Shown here one piece after another: positions 44,674 to 54,047 of a stretch of 64,000 nt of DNA. Position 1 is the first letter of the stretch; the number at the start of each line of letters is the position of its first letter. Position numbers and translations under genes: made by a program. Source of the DNA: Methylomonas subterranea (GTDB taxonomy: Bacteria; Pseudomonadota; Gammaproteobacteria; Methylococcales; Methylomonadaceae); NCBI RefSeq assembly GCF_024505185.1, contig NZ_JANIBJ010000002.1, positions 156,075 to 220,074 on the forward strand. The letters are read 5' to 3'. Below the pieces are notes generated by a model that had not been told where the DNA came from, searched no databases, and saw nothing but the letters and a program-made list of their open reading frames with translations.

Positions 44674-45894
44674 ATGCTGTGCTCAACCAATTTGCCGCGC
44701 TTCGGCGATAAACAAAATTCGGACTTTTTCGAGGAATATCTGCAACGCCTGCTGGAAGAGCGCGACCGTAGCGGCCTGACCGAGCTGATAGGCGGCATAG
44801 AGGCTTTGATGATCAGCGTCGAGCCGGGTAATTCGGTGGAATACATCGCCGAACTGGCCTTGATGACGCCCTACCAATATCTGGTGACGCTGGATAGCGA
44901 CAAGCACATGACCCATGTGCTGCGCATCGACATGAAATCGCCGGACATTCTGCTGCGGGAAGTCAAATACCCGGAGCAGAGCGACATTTTTCGCAGCCTG
45001 AACGATCTGTATCCGGTCGGCGCCAAGCGGCCTCACAGCCGCTATCTGGGCGAGATTCTGTTGGCCGGCGACAGGCATGGCGTGGTGGCGCAGCAACAGC
45101 AGCGCGAGTTCCGCTTTTTCTCGGTCGGCGAGTTGGCCGAGCTGGATTTGCCCTTGAATGTCAGCATGTCCAAACCGTCGCCCTATACCCAAAATCTGCT
45201 GGGCTACATGGAACGCCCGGTCGATGGCATTCGGGTCTATCACCACGGCGAATGCGTGATTCTGTCGGCCGCCCAGGCCGCCAACGACAGAGGCAAGGAA
45301 ATGCAGGAGCGTCTGGGCATCGCCGACCTGATCATGCCCATAGACCATCTGGCCACCCGGGTTTACAGCCAGAACCGGGAAGCGGCGCTGCTGGAATACT
45401 TGGCGCTGTCCAGTTATTACTACTGGGGTAGTTACGATATCAAGGATCAAAACTCTTCCACCAATGTCACCAAAAACGTGCGGCAACAGCCGGAGTCGGT
45501 CAGCCCGGCCAAGGTGTTTACCGCCAACAATCTACCTTATTGCGTGGGGCATCTGGACAAGCTGCCCAGCCCGACCGAAACCTTTGTGCGCAACTACGGT
45601 CCGCGCCTGCATCATATCGCGGTGGAAGTCAAGGACGGCCAAAGCAACGGCCGCGAAAACATCGATTTCATCGTCGAAGCCATTGCCGCCCAAGGCAAGG
45701 GCTTTTTGCTGGATACGGTCGGTTCGCGCGAGGAAGGCTTGAAACAGATCTTCTCCTCGGCCTCGGATTTTTCTTCGTTGATCATCGAATACGTGCAACG
45801 TTTCGGCGATTTCCAGGGCTTTTTCACCCGCGAAAACGTGGCATTGTTGACTTATGCGGCCGGCCAGGAAGAAGGGGTTAAAGGCAAGCTATAA
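44674..45894 (+). CDS. VOC/HPPD-like metal-site protein
   Basis: 406 residues. The C-terminal 90 residues resemble 4-hydroxyphenylpyruvate dioxygenase: RLHHIAVEVKDG, IVEAIAAQGKGFLLDTVGSR and SLIIEYVQRFGDFQGFF. The iron-ligand triad expected for that fold can be placed at His225 (MPIDHLATRVYS), His314 and Glu372, so a metal site and oxygenase-like chemistry are plausible. The N-terminal 200 residues match nothing I know. Its position 62 bases after the transglutaminase gene, same strand, suggests it belongs to the Anbu operon, where I do not recall such a member. Substrate unknown. Confidence 0.65.
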   Translation: MLCSTNLPRFGDKQNSDFFEEYLQRLLEERDRSGLTELIGGIEALMISVEPGNSVEYIAELALMTPYQYLVTLDSDKHMTHVLRIDMKSPDILLREVKYPEQSDIFRSLNDLYPVGAKRPHSRYLGEILLAGDRHGVVAQQQQREFRFFSVGELAELDLPLNVSMSKPSPYTQNLLGYMERPVDGIRVYHHGECVILSAAQAANDRGKEMQERLGIADLIMPIDHLATRVYSQNREAALLEYLALSSYYYWGSYDIKDQNSSTNVTKNVRQQPESVSPAKVFTANNLPYCVGHLDKLPSPTETFVRNYGPRLHHIAVEVKDGQSNGRENIDFIVEAIAAQGKGFLLDTVGSREEGLKQIFSSASDFSSLIIEYVQRFGDFQGFFTRENVALLTYAAGQEEGVKGKL

Positions 45895-46055
45895 GCGTCC
45901 GGTTCGGGTTTGTTTGGGTAAACTCGGCGGATGTCGGATGTCACGTAAGCGCGCCCTGCCGAATATTTTGCTTTCACCGTATTGAAATGGAGTTTGACTT
46001 TTTCCGGTTTTAAGGCATAGATAAGCCGTTGTTTTTGTCCCTTCGGAGGTTTGCC

Positions 46056-46580
46056 ATGTCTCGATCTTCAACTTACCTGGATACGGCCGCTCATCCCGTG
46101 GTGGCCATCGTGGCCGGCGTCGACAGGGATGTCGAACGCGGCGAGGATATTTTGATGTTGGGTTACGGCTTGGTGTTGATGGCGCCGATTTTTGCCCCGA
46201 TTGCCCCGCCCAGGGTTTTGCTGCCCTTGATGGCACTGGCTTTTGTAGTGTCGGTTTGCGTGGCGCGCGGCAATTTTTTGGGAATTCGGGACAAATTGGC
46301 CGCCGCCATGGCGGCCTTGGACGGCCGGCACGATGCCTCGCCCTTGCGGCCGCTTACCGAGATATTCGCCGAGCATCCCAAGGCCAGTTTGAGCGAGGGC
46401 TTCAATCCGTTAAAAAACTGGCAACGTACCGCCAAGAGCATTTTGGGGGCGATGTTGATCAACCCGCTGTGGATGCCGATTTTTTATGCTTTGGGTCTGC
46501 AGTTTGCCGAAGAAAAACAATTGAGTTTGCTGAATCGGGCTGTCATCGAAGCGGAAGAAAAATCCGCCCGTTGGCGTTAA
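46056..46580 (+). CDS. Membrane protein, unknown
   Basis: 174 residues, starting MSRSSTYLDTAAHPVVAIVAG behind GGAGG at 46045-46049 (given as MSRSSTYLDTAAHPV, then VAIVAG). It has two central hydrophobic helices (GYGLVLMAPIFAPIAPPRVL, then LMALAFVVSVCVA), a soluble loop and a further hydrophobic stretch near residue 135-150 (ILGAMLINPLWMPIFYALGL). It converges with pgaD and overlaps its 3' end by four bases. No family recognised. Confidence 0.6.
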   Translation: MSRSSTYLDTAAHPVVAIVAGVDRDVERGEDILMLGYGLVLMAPIFAPIAPPRVLLPLMALAFVVSVCVARGNFLGIRDKLAAAMAALDGRHDASPLRPLTEIFAEHPKASLSEGFNPLKNWQRTAKSILGAMLINPLWMPIFYALGLQFAEEKQLSLLNRAVIEAEEKSARWR

Positions 46581-47047
46581 TCGGCGGGCCGGGTTGCGGC
46601 TTCCAATTTCTGGCTGGCGACGATATTGCCGAGGCTGTCGAAACTGACCGACAGACATTGGGTTGTTTGTTGTTGCGTCAGCTTTTGCGGGTTGATGCCG
46701 AAAAACGCCGCCAGTTCCGGGGTGGTGACCGGCTTTATGGCGGCGCGGCGTTCCAGGTCTTTAAAGCGGAAAAAGTTATAGGCGGCCCAAATGCCCAATA
46801 TGCCGCCTATGACGGCGATGCAGATTAAAAACCGGCCGAAGTCGGCGACCACCTCCCGGTAGCCTTTCAGTTGCAGCATTTCGACATACACCAGATCCAG
46901 GCCCATCAGCCAGCCGAGCAAGGTCAGCAAGGGCGTCCATAAAAAAATCCACACGGTCCAGAAAATGAAGGTGAAGGTGGCGGACAAATAGCGTTGGCGC
47001 AAGCTTTGCAACGATGGTTTGTCTATGATCAGCGGTCTGCTTTTCAT
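46577..47047 (-). CDS. pgaD: PgaD-like auxiliary subunit of PNAG synthase
   Basis: 156-residue inner-membrane protein required, with PgaC, for poly-beta-1,6-N-acetylglucosamine synthesis; in E. coli both bind cyclic di-GMP. Features: MKSRPLIIDKPSLQSLRQRY, two membrane helices (FIFWTVWIFLWTPLLTLLGW and FLICIAVIGGILGIWAAYNFF), and a cytoplasmic C-terminus. The start at 47047 overlaps the pgaC stop (ATGA). The long open frame reaching upstream to 47497 is a shadow of pgaC. Confidence 0.85.
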   Translation of the reverse strand: MKSRPLIIDKPSLQSLRQRYLSATFTFIFWTVWIFLWTPLLTLLGWLMGLDLVYVEMLQLKGYREVVADFGRFLICIAVIGGILGIWAAYNFFRFKDLERRAAIKPVTTPELAAFFGINPQKLTQQQTTQCLSVSFDSLGNIVASQKLEAATRPAD

Positions 47048-48372
47048 CTCACACCCCGGTCCGGACTGACCCAAATGGCGCGGGTATGGCGTTTTTTGAA
47101 TATGGCCTTGATCAGGCCGGCCGCCGTGGTCAGCACGTTGATCAGCCAGTAAATCAGTGGATACCAGATCATCCAGTAATAGTTTTTGCCGATGTTTTTC
47201 TCGTAACGGGAGTCTATGATCAGGCTGGCGGCAAACTGCAGCAAACAGGTGGCGCCCAGCAACACGCCGCCCCAGCTGGGTATCAGGGTAGGAATGTTCA
47301 ATTCCTTGGGCAGGTTGAAAAACCAGCCCAGCGTCCACAGCAGCAGAATCATGATCATGGTGTAAGACCAGAATACGCTGGTCAGATATTCGACGTAAAT
47401 CCCCCACATGCGCCGCGAGCGCCATATCCCCAGGCGCTTGCTGTAACGCAGCAGCACTTCCGCGCCGCCCTGCGCCCAACGCAGGCGTTGCCGCCACAGG
47501 CCGCGCAAGGTTTCAGGCATCAGGATCCAGCATAGCGCGTTGGGTTCGAAGCGGATGTCCCAGTGGTCCAACTGCAGTTTCCAGCTGATGTCGATATCGT
47601 CGGTGACCATGTCGTTGCTCCAGAACCCTACCCGGTGCAGGGCCGATTTGCGGAAACCGGCCACCACGCCGGATACCGTGAACACCCGGCCGTAAACGCG
47701 CTGGGCCCGCTTTATCAAGCCTATGATGGCGGAGAATTCGCCGACCTGAATTTTGCCCAGCAGCGTTGAGCGGGTGCGAATGCGCGGGTTGCCGGTCACC
47801 GCCGCGACGCGCGGGCCGGACAACAGGTGTTGCATGATCCAGGTGGTGGCATGCGGGGCGAGCAGGGCGTCGCCGTCTATGCAGATCAGAAACTCGTTGG
47901 CGGAAAACAGCGCGCCGGTATTTAGCGCCACCGCCTTGCCCTGGTTGCTTTCCAGGTGGATGACCCGCAGTTGCGGATGTTGTTCGGCCAGTGCCAGTAG
48001 AATGGCCAAGGTGTCGTCCCGGCTGCCGTCGTCCACGGCGATGATCTCGAAAGCGGGATATTGCTGGCGCAGCAGAAATTCGATGGTTTCCTCGACGTCC
48101 CGACCTTCGTTATGACAGGGCACCAAAATGGATACCGGCGGATATTCGCGCAGTTGGGGCGGATTTTCATGGTCGTGGCGATTGTTTCTTTCCCAATGAA
48201 AATAATAGATGCAGGCACCTATCATCCACAAATAGGCCATGAACAAGGGATAGTAAAAGGCGAATTCCAGCAGCACCGACATCCATTCGCGGGCAAAGTT
48301 CGCCGCGGCGTGCCAGGCGGTGCCGGCGGCTCTGTCGGTTGCCGCGAGTAATGGGTGTAGGGGTTCGAGCAT
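47044..48372 (-). CDS. pgaC: Poly-beta-1,6-N-acetylglucosamine synthase
   Basis: Family 2 processive glycosyltransferase that polymerises UDP-GlcNAc and passes the chain through the membrane. 442 residues: two N-terminal membrane helices, then a catalytic domain with VSILVPCHNEGRDVEE, VDDGSRDDT, ICIDGDALLAP, the base segment MVTDDIDISWKL and QRLRWAQGGAEVLL (the Q-x-x-R-W of this family), and three C-terminal helices. It overlaps pgaD by four bases and follows pgaA by 26. The order and spacing fit one operon. Confidence 0.95.
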   Translation of the reverse strand: MLEPLHPLLAATDRAAGTAWHAAANFAREWMSVLLEFAFYYPLFMAYLWMIGACIYYFHWERNNRHDHENPPQLREYPPVSILVPCHNEGRDVEETIEFLLRQQYPAFEIIAVDDGSRDDTLAILLALAEQHPQLRVIHLESNQGKAVALNTGALFSANEFLICIDGDALLAPHATTWIMQHLLSGPRVAAVTGNPRIRTRSTLLGKIQVGEFSAIIGLIKRAQRVYGRVFTVSGVVAGFRKSALHRVGFWSNDMVTDDIDISWKLQLDHWDIRFEPNALCWILMPETLRGLWRQRLRWAQGGAEVLLRYSKRLGIWRSRRMWGIYVEYLTSVFWSYTMIMILLLWTLGWFFNLPKELNIPTLIPSWGGVLLGATCLLQFAASLIIDSRYEKNIGKNYYWMIWYPLIYWLINVLTTAAGLIKAIFKKRHTRAIWVSPDRGVR

Positions 48373-48398
48373 GAGTTTTTTCTGTAATTTCGCGTGGG

Positions 48399-50870
48399 TT
48401 AAAAACGGATGTTGGCGGTCAGATAGCCTTGCCAGCTTTCGGTCAGGGCGTCGTCGTAATAGCGGTAGCTTCTGCCGCCGCCGTAACTCAATTCAATGTC
48501 CGGGCCCAAGCGCCAACGGTGCGCATATTCGATATTGCCGACCGTATTGACGCCGAAGTCCTGCTGCCAGTATTCGCCTATGGTCAGGGCAAGATGCTGG
48601 TGAAAATCGGTTTCGTAGTGGCGGTAGGTCAGCCAGTCGTTGTCCAGCGTGATGCCGAGCATGGCGTCCTGCTTGGGGTTGAAGTAAAAGCCTTGATTGG
48701 GGCGGGAATTGGTCGAGTAGGCCAAGTTTAAATAGGTGGCGAACTTATAGACGGGGCCGCTGTGCCAGCGCTCGTAATAAGTGCCGTCCAATACCACGCG
48801 GTCATTGTCGTTGCTGAAGTGGGTATAAGCGGCGGATGCTCTGAAAAAGCGCGATTCGTTGACCCGAAAAGTCGTACCCAGCATGGCCGACTTGGCTGTG
48901 ACGGTTTCGTCCTTGGCGCTGAGCGCGCGTAGGGAAATGTTGTTATCCAGGCTGCTGAGGCGGGTGAACAGCTGCCATTGGTCGTTGATTTGGTAATCCA
49001 GGCCCAGATCGACGCCGACCGCTTCGGAACGGAAATGGTCGTAATGCACTTCCAGCGAGGCCAGGATGGCGTCCTTGGCGTATTCGAGGCCGGCGCCATG
49101 GATTCTTAAATAGCCGCGGCCGCCCTCGGATTCCTTGAACAAGCCGGTTCGCCAGCCTTGGTGAGTGAATGCGCGAATATTGCGCTGGATCGGGCTTGAA
49201 TATAAATAGCCGTCGATTGCGGTATTGTCGTTGCCGAGCAAGGGGTTGGCATCTTCGCCGTTGCTTTGGTTGCTGCTGACGCCGCCGCTGGCGAATATTT
49301 TCAGCTCCGGTTTGTTGTGCCGTTGCCATGCCCGCATCTGCTTCAGAGCACCGGAATCTTCCGGATAGTAGGCATATAACTCGTGCGTCAGCGCGGCTTC
49401 CAGCGGGTAATCGCGTAATTCGTGGGCAACCTTGGCCCGGTTGAGCTTCAAGCCGAAATGCCCAGGCGCTTGTTGGCCGGCCATGTCTAGCTCCCGTCGG
49501 GCTCTGCGCGGCCAGCCACGGAAGTAATAGACTTCGGCCAGTTTGTTGTGAATGTCGGTGTTCTCGGGGTATTCCAAGCGCAACTTTTCCAATCGGACTT
49601 GCGCGCCTTCTAAATCGTCGACATAGGCGTGGAAAATTGCCGCGGTCATCTCCGCCGCCGCTTTTTGCGGATTGGGCAGGCTGGTTGCGCTGCCGTCGGC
49701 TTGCCGGGCGCTGATGCTGGCGGGCTGTTCCAGTGCGGCTTGTTCCGCCGTCGCCAGCGCCTGATCCGGCTGTTCGGCCTCAAGATAGGCATAAGCCAAC
49801 GAAGTCTTGGCGTTGGCATAATCCGGCGCTTCCGCGATGACGCCGAGATAGAGATCGCGCGCCTGTTCCGGCTGGCGGTTGTTCAGATAAGCGTCTGCCG
49901 CCGCCATGCGGGCGTATACCGGTATGACGATATCCTGGCGCAGCAATTGTTCGTACAGGGCGATGGCGTCATTCATGCGGCGGCGGTCGCGCAGGGCCAC
50001 CAGCAAATCGAACCGGGCTCGTTGCCGCCAGTTGGAAGGATTTTGCAAAGCGAGCCGCTCCACCGAGGCGATGTTGTCATCTAGCGCGGCAATGGCTTGG
50101 TCGGTGAGCCGGTAATCGCGGCTGTCCAGATATAGGGCTTGTTCGCCGTGGCGGATCAGCCAGGCCGCCTGTTGCCATTTCAAACCGGCCCATTCCTCGG
50201 CGCTGAATAATTCGCGTTGGCTGGCGGCAACCCGCAGGGCCTGTTCGACAGCGTCGTTATTGGCGAGCGTGAATACCAAGCCGCGTAGCGCGTCGGCGTG
50301 GGATGGCTGAATCAGTAGCGCCCGCCGATAGAGTGCCAGGGCTTTGTCCGGCTGGCCATTGTTGTTTTCGGCATCGGCCAGCACCAGGAGCGCTTCGATG
50401 GATTCGGGGTATCTCTCCTGCAGTTGTTGCAAGTGAATTACGGCCTCGGCATGCCGGCCCTGGTCCAGTAACACCAAACCGATGCCCAGTTGAGGCGTGA
50501 GTCGGTCGGGGGTCAGGGCGGATGCCTGTTGATACAGAGCCAGGGCCCGCTCCCATTGGCCTTGGTTGCGGGCGGCCTTGGCGACGGTTTCCAGTGCATA
50601 GGCGGGTGCCGTGCTTAAATCCAGATTTTCCGCTTCGTTTAATACGTCTTCATTGCGGTCGGCCCATAGCAACACCTGCATGTAATCGTAAAGATAGTTT
50701 TTGCGCTCCGGATATTCGCTTGCCAACGCGCGCAATTGCGGCAGGGCCGCTGCCGTGTCGCCGGAGCGCGCTTGATCGAGCGCTTGTTGGTAGGCTGCTT
50801 CGACGGTGGATTGAGCAAGCACGCTATAGCTGGGCAGCCATAACAAAACAGCAAACGCTTTGCGGATCAT
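48399..50870 (-). CDS. pgaA: PNAG outer-membrane porin
   Basis: Exports partly deacetylated PNAG across the outer membrane. 823 residues: a signal peptide (MIRKAFAVLLWLPSYSVLAQ), about 450 residues of TPR repeats (for instance YQQASALTPDRLTPQLGIG, ALLVLADAENNNGQPDKA) that bind de-N-acetylated polymer, and a C-terminal beta-barrel of about 320 residues with alternating aromatic strands ending in TANIRF, a proper outer-membrane C-terminal Phe. Length matches E. coli PgaA (about 807). Confidence 0.93.
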   Translation of the reverse strand: MIRKAFAVLLWLPSYSVLAQSTVEAAYQQALDQARSGDTAAALPQLRALASEYPERKNYLYDYMQVLLWADRNEDVLNEAENLDLSTAPAYALETVAKAARNQGQWERALALYQQASALTPDRLTPQLGIGLVLLDQGRHAEAVIHLQQLQERYPESIEALLVLADAENNNGQPDKALALYRRALLIQPSHADALRGLVFTLANNDAVEQALRVAASQRELFSAEEWAGLKWQQAAWLIRHGEQALYLDSRDYRLTDQAIAALDDNIASVERLALQNPSNWRQRARFDLLVALRDRRRMNDAIALYEQLLRQDIVIPVYARMAAADAYLNNRQPEQARDLYLGVIAEAPDYANAKTSLAYAYLEAEQPDQALATAEQAALEQPASISARQADGSATSLPNPQKAAAEMTAAIFHAYVDDLEGAQVRLEKLRLEYPENTDIHNKLAEVYYFRGWPRRARRELDMAGQQAPGHFGLKLNRAKVAHELRDYPLEAALTHELYAYYPEDSGALKQMRAWQRHNKPELKIFASGGVSSNQSNGEDANPLLGNDNTAIDGYLYSSPIQRNIRAFTHQGWRTGLFKESEGGRGYLRIHGAGLEYAKDAILASLEVHYDHFRSEAVGVDLGLDYQINDQWQLFTRLSSLDNNISLRALSAKDETVTAKSAMLGTTFRVNESRFFRASAAYTHFSNDNDRVVLDGTYYERWHSGPVYKFATYLNLAYSTNSRPNQGFYFNPKQDAMLGITLDNDWLTYRHYETDFHQHLALTIGEYWQQDFGVNTVGNIEYAHRWRLGPDIELSYGGGRSYRYYDDALTESWQGYLTANIRF

Positions 50871-51025
50871 GGGGTGTCGAGGTTGGAAAAATTAGGTGGT
50901 CTGTTTCAATGGCGGTAACAGGGCCGGGTAATCAAGTGATGTCACGGCATGAAAAACGCGGCTAAACGGGAGTAAGCGCTCCGGCGGGAATGTCGCCGGA
51001 GCGAAGCCGCTTAGGCTTCCGCATT

Positions 51026-51063
51026 CCGCCTCCTCTCCCTCTGGGAGAGGGTTAGGGTGAGGG
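51026..51063. repeat. Dispersed CTCTCCC...GGGAGAG repeat
   Basis: CCTCTCCCTCTGGGAGAGG, followed by GTTAGGGTGAGGG. This hairpin-forming unit is a familiar dispersed repeat of proteobacterial genomes. It lies between pgaA and the lectin gene, where it could act as a weak terminator or mRNA stabiliser. Confidence 0.6.
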
Positions 51064-51096
51064 AAATTAAAAGGAAAGTTATTAGGGGCCGAGCCC

Positions 51097-51744
51097 TCAG
51101 GCGGTTTTTCCGCGCTGCCGCCACGCCAACAGCAAGCCGGAGGCGAAAAGCCAAGCCGAAGCTGGGAGCGGAGCGTGGACCGGCGGGGTGAGGATAGGGG
51201 CGTACTCGACCACAAAGCCGCGGGCTGTGTAACGGATTCCGCTGTCCGTCATTTCGGAAGAATCCAGATTGGTGTCGTTCCAGCGGCCGTTGTCGGATGC
51301 CACGGGCCACCAATACATCAGGTAGTCTTCGTTGTCGGGCGTCTCCGCCGAACCGTCTTGCCAATGGTTGGGCTCGCCGGGCAGCCAGTTGCCGTAGCTG
51401 AACGATTCGCCGGTTACCCATTGCCAAGCCTGATGCTGCCAGAGGCCGGTTTCGTCGTTATAGCTGCTGACGTCAAAGCCGCCCAGAAAACTGCCTTGGG
51501 CGGCCAGCACATGCCACAGAAAGTCGTCTTCCTCCTGGCTGGTTACCGTTGCCAGATGGCCGTTGACGCCCTCGAACGTCAAATTTCCGGCGAATGCCTT
51601 GGCTTCCGACCAATCGAGCCGCCAGTCGTCCGTAAAGGTGTGCAATTCATAATAATGGCCGTTGGAAGGGTTGAATACCGGCGAGGCAAAAGACGGAAAA
51701 CTGGCCGCGACAAATAATAAGGCTGTCAAACGCGAAATAAGCAT
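51097..51744 (-). CDS. C-type lectin-domain protein with PEP-CTERM-like sorting tail
   Basis: 215 residues: signal peptide (MLISRLTALLFVAASFPSFA), a C-type lectin fold (GHYYELHTFTDDWRLDWSEA, AKAFAGNLTFEGVNGHLATV, the W-x-W strand, GEPNHW and GRWNDT) and the C-terminal tail PLPASAWLFASGLLLAWRQRG, here seen as PLPASAWLF plus a helix and basic end. That is the VPLPA-type sorting signal read by exosortase systems, which couple to exopolysaccharide. E-P-N and W-N-D motifs suggest calcium and sugar binding. The start at 51744 is behind AAAAGGAA; an ATG at 51768 is open but lacks a site. It sits inside the pga locus. Confidence 0.85.
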   Translation of the reverse strand: MLISRLTALLFVAASFPSFASPVFNPSNGHYYELHTFTDDWRLDWSEAKAFAGNLTFEGVNGHLATVTSQEEDDFLWHVLAAQGSFLGGFDVSSYNDETGLWQHQAWQWVTGESFSYGNWLPGEPNHWQDGSAETPDNEDYLMYWWPVASDNGRWNDTNLDSSEMTDSGIRYTARGFVVEYAPILTPPVHAPLPASAWLFASGLLLAWRQRGKTA

Positions 51745-52054
51745 GCTTAAGGTTCCTTTTATGATCATGGGAGATTAAATATTTAGCATTTTGTGCGCCA
51801 AAAAGTGTTAGATTTTTGTGAGCTGGGCGGCATTAGCTCACCTTTTAACCAATCATGCAAGTTTTTCATTGATAAACAAAAGCATAAGCAATGCCATGGC
51901 CTGATAAGGACTATCCGGGTATTGAAAGCTCGTTGTGATGTATTAATCGTTTAACTGACAAAAATGGCGCATATATCGTCGATTTTGTCATGGGATGCGC
52001 GGATTTAAAATTAAGCTTTTATGACAGGCCGAAACGGGGCGTCGGCGCGGGCGC

Positions 52055-53956
52055 TTATTTTTCGCTGAAAAGCTTTTGCAGGTCCGGCAGTTTGGGATGG
52101 TCCAGGTGAAAATCGTCGGGATAATAGCCGATATGTCGGGCGCCGTGCCTCTCCAGCCAACGCACATGCTCGATAAAAACTTCGGATGGAATGGCTTGTT
52201 GTTTGGTCCAGTCGAAGGTCTGCAATTCGAAGATCGTTTTGTCCGGGCCGGCCGGATGCGCGGCAACCTTGCTGGCCAAGCTTTGCAGCCACGCCAGCGG
52301 CTCTTCCGCCTCTTCCATGAACGGCATGGCTTCAACGGCGGCATAGTCGTAATGTTGCAAAAAAACAGCCAGGGATTGCGCATACCATTCCTCGCTGTTT
52401 TCGTTCAGTACCGGCAGGGCAAACAAATTGCGGGCGGTTTTGACATACGGCCGGTAAAATTTGACTCTATCGGTCAGATAGTCGGTGAAATCGGCCAGCA
52501 GGCGGGTTTTGTGCCGGCCCCATGTCATGCGCAGACCGGCATCCGCGTGCAGGGTTTCGAAGTCCGCCGGCAATCCCCAAACCTCATGGGCGAATGCCAG
52601 AGCCGGCGCCGAGGCGTCTTCGAAATCCGACAAGACCCCATCGTCGTGATACAAAATTCCGTTAAAGTCGCAGTGTATCGCCAAATCTTCAAAAATTTCG
52701 CCGATAAATCGGCGGGCAGCCGGATTGAATGGCGACAGCCGGCGCTTGGCGGACAGTTGGCCGCCGCCGTCCCGCCACTCGTGCACATACCAGTCCGGCG
52801 GTAATGCCGTTCGGTAGGCCATGATGGGTAGCCAGGCATATACCTTGACCTTGGCGTGCGAGCGCAATCGCAAGGCTACATGGTTGAATAAATCGCGCCG
52901 GACCGGCAGGTGGCGATTGGGAAAATACAGCTCGCCGGCTATGCCGTCGCCGTCGGGATCGGCAAATGCCTGCAGGAATACCGTGTTGACGCCGCTGTGT
53001 TTGATCCTGTCCAGCAGTAAATCGATGTTTCGTTCCGTTTGGCGCGGATCGTCGTCGTAGACATAATCCAAATCCACCTGAGCGACCCGCAGCCTTTGCG
53101 CAAGCCGCTTTTCCCGTAAAAGTTGGGAAAATTGGCGGATATCGGGGTTGCCGGTAACGATCAGGCGGCGCATGGCGCCGAGGTCGGCCAGGGTGTTGCC
53201 GCCGTCGCCCAAGCCCATGGTCAGCGGCATACCGGCGCGCCTGGCGGCTTCCAGGCTAACAGCGTTGTAATCGCCATAGGGCCATGCCATCACCCGTGGC
53301 CGGACGCCCAGAGTCTGAAACAAATGTTCGCTGCTTTTTTCCAGCGCTTGAAAAATCCGCTGGCGATAACTTTCCTCGCTTTCGTGGTTGTCGCCCAGGT
53401 ATGCCCGCGCGGTGGCGGCGCTTTGATGATCGCCGAGCGCGTTGACGATGATGCCTCGATGCAGGTCGTAACCATGAGAGGCGATTTCGACCAGACCGGA
53501 TTGCATGGCCTCGCGAACCTGGGCCGCCGACATCAAGGCGGTTTGGCCGGGCGGGTTAGGCTTATCCAGCCAAGCGCCAACGATGGCGGCCACGGCGGGG
53601 AAGTTATATTTTTTCAACAACGGCAACACATCGGTATAAAAGCTCAGATAACCGTCGTCGAAACTCAGCAGCACCGCCTTGCTGGGCAACGCTTGTCGGC
53701 CTTTTGCGGCGTCAAGCAGGGTTTGAATGCCTATGACCTTATAGCCGTTGGTATTCAGCCAGGCGAATTGGGCTTCCAGATTTTTTTTATCGACCGCAAA
53801 ATGTGCCTCGGGCGCGCCGGGCGCGGATTCGGCAACGACATCGTGATAATTAAGGACCAGAAAATCGGCTGTCGGTGCGCCGCCATCCGCCCACGCGGAT
53901 GCCGTCAGCCAATAGCCGAGCAACAGAGCCAATAGCCAATAAAAATTGCGCGGCAC
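52055..53956 (-). CDS. pgaB: PNAG N-deacetylase
   Basis: Partly deacetylates PNAG in the periplasm so that it can leave through PgaA. 633 residues from a GTG at 53956, which puts a signal peptide (PRNFYWLLALLLGYWLTASA) at the N-terminus. The deacetylase half has FLVLNYHDVV, LLSFDDGYLSF (catalytic Asp pair), EIASHGYDLH (metal His pair) and MAWPYGDYN; the C-terminal half is the glycoside-hydrolase-like PgaB domain (ILYHDDGVLSDFED). An ATG at 54073 gives 39 more residues that look non-coding and would overlap the next gene by 26 bases. It stands apart from pgaA, separated by the lectin gene. Confidence 0.9.
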   Translation of the reverse strand: MPRNFYWLLALLLGYWLTASAWADGGAPTADFLVLNYHDVVAESAPGAPEAHFAVDKKNLEAQFAWLNTNGYKVIGIQTLLDAAKGRQALPSKAVLLSFDDGYLSFYTDVLPLLKKYNFPAVAAIVGAWLDKPNPPGQTALMSAAQVREAMQSGLVEIASHGYDLHRGIIVNALGDHQSAATARAYLGDNHESEESYRQRIFQALEKSSEHLFQTLGVRPRVMAWPYGDYNAVSLEAARRAGMPLTMGLGDGGNTLADLGAMRRLIVTGNPDIRQFSQLLREKRLAQRLRVAQVDLDYVYDDDPRQTERNIDLLLDRIKHSGVNTVFLQAFADPDGDGIAGELYFPNRHLPVRRDLFNHVALRLRSHAKVKVYAWLPIMAYRTALPPDWYVHEWRDGGGQLSAKRRLSPFNPAARRFIGEIFEDLAIHCDFNGILYHDDGVLSDFEDASAPALAFAHEVWGLPADFETLHADAGLRMTWGRHKTRLLADFTDYLTDRVKFYRPYVKTARNLFALPVLNENSEEWYAQSLAVFLQHYDYAAVEAMPFMEEAEEPLAWLQSLASKVAAHPAGPDKTIFELQTFDWTKQQAIPSEVFIEHVRWLERHGARHIGYYPDDFHLDHPKLPDLQKLFSEK

Positions 53957-54047
53957 GCTTAAAAACGGCGCCGGCGGCGCAAGCCGCGGCAGGGCGCTAG
54001 CAAAGCGGGCGTTTTCGGTATGAAAGCGCCTATACCGCGGAGCCGGC

